Below are positions 7,988 to 10,000 of a stretch of DNA of 10,000 bases, piece after piece. The translations under genes were made by a program, and so were the position numbers. Under the pieces are notes generated by a model. That model ran no database searches, was not told the origin of the DNA, and saw only the letters and a program-made list of their open reading frames with translations. The first letter of the stretch is position 1; every line of letters begins with the position of its first letter. The DNA comes from Clostridiales bacterium (GTDB taxonomy: Bacteria; Bacillota; Clostridia; Oscillospirales; CAG-382), in NCBI GenBank assembly GCA_003452915.1, contig DMMZ01000016.1, positions 6,258 through 16,257 on the forward strand. Reading direction: 5' to 3'.

Positions 7988-8099
7988 TTATAACCAACCT
8001 TTCAAGTAAATTATATTTATTAATGAATTTAATCTAAAGTTCTGCTGTTGCGCGGGAATTTTATTACTTTAAATAAATAAAAAAATGCAATTTTAATAT
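7988..8099 (-). promoter_or_regulatory. Intergenic spacer with a possible weak promoter for the GH10 gene
   Basis: On the minus strand TTGCAT (8090-8085) and TAATAA (8066-8061) are separated by 18 bp, a weak match to sigma-A boxes. A transcript from it would have a leader of about 65 nt ending in an AAAGGTTGG-type ribosome site before the ATG at 7987. No terminator hairpin is seen after the SDR stop codon, so read-through from the upstream genes is also likely. In such AT-rich sequence the promoter match could be chance. Confidence 0.3.
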
Positions 8100-8846
8100 T
8101 TACAAACTTTTACCACCATCTACATAGATACTCTGACCTGTTATGTATCTACCTTCTTCGGACGAAAGCAGAACAACAATTCCTACGCAGTCTTCCTTTT
8201 CACCATAATATCCTGCAGGAATTGAGTTAACAACCTTTGCCGCATAATCCGGATTGCTGAGGGCATCAACATTACGGTCAGTATATATAACTCCGGGCGC
8301 AACATTGTTAACTGTTATTCCGTCAACCGCAAATTGTTGAGCAAGAGATTTTACCATATTTGTCTGGGCGGCTTTGGATGCGGAATATACAAGCATATCG
8401 GGGTGAGGTTTTGCTTCCTGTACACTTCCGATAGTAATTATGCGTCCCCATTTTTGATTTTTCATATGAGGTGCAAAAAGTTGTATCAAACGCATTGAAG
8501 AAAGTAAATTGCAATTTATCTGGTCGTAGAATTCTTCTGTTGTTATTTCATTCCACTTTTTGCGGTATTGTAAAGAAGCATTGAGAACGAGTATATCTAT
8601 TTCACCAGCATGGTGGGCAATAATTTCTGTGTTTTCGGGTTTTAAAAGATTTGCTGAGATAATGTTCTCGACAACACCACCGTTTTTAACTATTTTATCT
8701 CTAACCGCTTCAGCTTTATTGGTTTCTCCTGAACAATGCAGAATTACCTTTGCGCCTGCTTTTGCAAGCTCAATTGCGATTGCAGAGCCTATTCCGCGGC
8801 TTGAACCTGTTATCAACGCTCTTTTTCCTTTTAATGAAAAGCTCAT
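8100..8846 (-). CDS. Short-chain dehydrogenase/reductase (SDR), gluconate/sugar dehydrogenase-like
   Basis: The 248-residue protein has the length and layout of a classical SDR. It shows the nucleotide-binding TGSSRGIG (13-20), an LNAS variant (88-91) of the usual NNAG, catalytic Asn113, Ser141, Tyr154 and Lys158 (YSASK), NNVAPGVI after the tetrad, and a C-terminal YITGQSIYVDGG. Arg17 in the glycine motif and the lack of an Asp after strand 2 (LHCSGET) suggest NADP(H) over NAD, by analogy with FabG-like members. The substrate is unknown. The surrounding RraA-like, lactonase-like and GH10 genes point to a sugar or sugar-acid rather than a fatty acid. Its ATG overlaps the stop of the upstream hydrolase gene in ATGA, and a GGAGG (8856-8852) lies inside that gene's end, so the two are probably translationally coupled. 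FabG-type activity cannot be excluded from sequence alone. Confidence 0.9.
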   Translation of the reverse strand: MSFSLKGKRALITGSSRGIGSAIAIELAKAGAKVILHCSGETNKAEAVRDKIVKNGGVVENIISANLLKPENTEIIAHHAGEIDILVLNASLQYRKKWNEITTEEFYDQINCNLLSSMRLIQLFAPHMKNQKWGRIITIGSVQEAKPHPDMLVYSASKAAQTNMVKSLAQQFAVDGITVNNVAPGVIYTDRNVDALSNPDYAAKVVNSIPAGYYGEKEDCVGIVVLLSSEEGRYITGQSIYVDGGKSL

Positions 8847-9535
8847 TTACGACCTCCAAGAATTTCATTTATATGATAAAATTTATTTTGTTCCATTTCA
8901 AAACTGTTTTTTAATTTTGAAGTGTATTTTCCCGGATTTTCGGTATTGCTCTCAAACATTCCGTAATGAGACGGAATCCCCACACGAGGATTAACAATTT
9001 CGGTTAATTCCACAGCTTCTTCTACATTCATATTTCCAAGCTTACCGTTAATGCATACAAACATTATATCAGGTTTATACTTACGCATATCCTCAAGCTT
9101 TTTATGATATAGGGTATCCGATGTAAAATAGAGAATGTATCCGTCCCATTCAAGCAGAACTCCGATAGCTTCTATACTATGATTGGCAAAAACAGCTGTA
9201 AAATTAAATTTACCGACTTCTATACTGTCTCCAATGTTAAGCAAAGCAATATTATTACATTCAAGCTCTTTTAGTTTTTGCTCACACGACAATGGAGCAA
9301 TAAACAACATTTTTTTATCAAAATCTTTAATAGCTTCTGGATCAAGGTGATCAAGATGATCATGCGTACAGATAATCGCATCACCCTTAAAATCTTTTGC
9401 CATAAATAGAGGATCAACCATGCGTGGGCGGTTAGCAACTTTATTTACAATATCGGATAAATATGGATCAATTAAAATTCTTGTTTCACCGTCATCCAAT
9501 AAATAACCGCTTTGTCCTATCCAATTAATTTTCAT
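8843..9535 (-). CDS. UlaG-like metallo-beta-lactamase-fold hydrolase (putative lactonase)
   Basis: The 230-residue cytoplasmic protein begins WIGQSGYLL, followed by ILIDPYLSD, as in the UlaG/UPF0173 branch of the metallo-beta-lactamase fold. The metal site is complete: His58, His60, Asp62 and His63 in THDHLDHLD, His119 in FANHSIEAIG, Asp140 in TSDTLYH, and His190 in IPSHYGMF. INGKLGNMN (162-170) is also typical of UlaG relatives. UlaG itself opens the lactone ring of L-ascorbate-6-phosphate and is longer (about 350 residues), so this shorter protein is a relative and not the orthologue. A sugar-lactone substrate fits the dehydrogenase next door but is inference. The gene starts 15 nt after the RraA-like stop with a modest AGGTAG ribosome site, and ends in an ATGA overlap with the SDR gene. 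Confidence 0.88.
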   Translation of the reverse strand: MKINWIGQSGYLLDDGETRILIDPYLSDIVNKVANRPRMVDPLFMAKDFKGDAIICTHDHLDHLDPEAIKDFDKKMLFIAPLSCEQKLKELECNNIALLNIGDSIEVGKFNFTAVFANHSIEAIGVLLEWDGYILYFTSDTLYHKKLEDMRKYKPDIMFVCINGKLGNMNVEEAVELTEIVNPRVGIPSHYGMFESNTENPGKYTSKLKNSFEMEQNKFYHINEILGGRK

Positions 9536-9550
9536 AAATTGCTACCTATA

Positions 9551-10000
9551 TTAAAGCGCGGTCTGTGTATCGTTGGGATCGCCGTTTCTTGCAAGGTCGT
9601 ATTCCTTGGACCAGTCAAGATCACGGTATTTCTCACCACGCGAATCATTTTTAATAAAATCCATCAGCATATCGAGCATTTCAACAGCCCATGTGTTTTT
9701 ATCAATTTGCGCTGTAGTGAATTTATTCTGGCTGATCATATCGAACCCGAAATCGTCCTTTACATGTGTTTTTGCAGCACCTTCAACAACATCAGCAACC
9801 AAGTGACTCGGAATAAACAGTACTCCGCCTCCCGCACCGAAAACAATATCGCCTGGCAGGCAGACCGCATTGCCTATTCTTGTAACAGTATTAAAACCTG
9901 TCATTATAAATTCACGGATAGGAGTAGGATCAATACCACGGTAATAAACCTGTACGCCTTCTACCTTTTCCATCTGTTCAACATCTCGTATGCCGTCTTC
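9551..10000 (-). CDS. RraA-family protein (aldolase/decarboxylase-like), 5' end outside window
   Basis: The frame is open to the window edge, so the Met codon at 9973 is internal and the true start lies beyond 10000; 149 residues are visible. They begin EDGIRDVEQM, matching the D-G-x-R-D segment of RraA-like proteins, where the Asp binds a divalent metal. VYYRG follows, then LPGDIVFGAGGGVLFIPSHL, the usual PGD...GV..IP element. A C-terminal extension (TTAQIDKNTWAVEML and about 40 more residues) is longer than in E. coli RraA but recalls RraA-like proteins of sugar-catabolic clusters. Known relatives cleave 4-hydroxy-4-methyl-2-oxoglutarate or decarboxylate oxaloacetate; E. coli RraA instead inhibits RNase E. 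Annotation as a menaquinone methyltransferase, common for this family, would be wrong. It leads the visible cluster; context favours cleavage of a keto acid derived from sugar. Confidence 0.85.
   Translation of the reverse strand, partial: EDGIRDVEQMEKVEGVQVYYRGIDPTPIREFIMTGFNTVTRIGNAVCLPGDIVFGAGGGVLFIPSHLVADVVEGAAKTHVKDDFGFDMISQNKFTTAQIDKNTWAVEMLDMLMDFIKNDSRGEKYRDLDWSKEYDLARNGDPNDTQTAL

Noticed and set aside
8560..8846. Possible annotation of the SDR as FabG of fatty-acid synthesis
   Set aside because: No acyl carrier protein or other fatty-acid genes are near, and the overlap with a lactonase-like gene points to sugar metabolism. Sequence alone does not fully exclude it.
8560..8994. 144-codon plus-strand open frame across the SDR/hydrolase boundary
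   Set aside because: It is antisense to two genes with complete catalytic motifs and is best read as a shadow.
9573..9806. 77-codon plus-strand open frame
   Set aside because: It is antisense to the RraA-like gene and has no independent support.

Overview
The window looks like the chromosome of an anaerobic, low-G+C Firmicute of the Clostridia (Ruminococcaceae/Oscillospiraceae-like, gut or rumen type). The basis is AT-rich DNA, AAGGAG/GGAGG ribosome-binding sites, a sigma-A-type promoter, and a secreted DNRLRE + YD-repeat giant protein of a kind common in these bacteria. The taxonomic call is inference from family resemblance, not a database match. Every supported gene lies on the minus strand, so transcription runs from right to left.

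Region 1 (1-5514) is one uninterrupted reading frame of 1838 codons that leaves the window at its 3' end. It encodes a secreted RHS/YD-repeat protein. In order it has a signal peptide, an N-terminal domain, a DNRLRE-type beta domain, a first RHS tract, two tandem carbohydrate-binding-like beta-sandwich modules, a second long YD-repeat tract, and the beginning of the RHS core. The variable C-terminal tip, which would show whether this is a polymorphic toxin, lies beyond position 1. A textbook TTGACA-16-TATAAT promoter and an AAGGAG site drive it.

Region 2 (5515-6628) is a scar. It holds the promoter and leader of the RHS gene, an orphan acidic peptide remnant, two hairpin terminators, and the 3' part of a tyrosine integrase broken by two frameshifts and a stop and lacking its N-terminal domain. 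This suggests an old integrative element that was mostly deleted.

Region 3 (6629-10000) is a compact catabolic gene set, transcribed in the order RraA-like protein (5' end outside the window), UlaG-like metallo-beta-lactamase-fold hydrolase, classical SDR dehydrogenase, and cytoplasmic GH10-family glycoside hydrolase. The first three are tightly packed (15-nt gap, then an ATGA overlap). The GH10 gene follows after 112 nt. A plausible joint role is intracellular release of sugars from an oligosaccharide, then oxidation, lactone opening and aldol-type cleavage of the acid. The individual families are well supported; the pathway is inference. The GH10 keeps both catalytic glutamates but has changed several residues that bind xylose on the glycone side, so xylan may not be its substrate.
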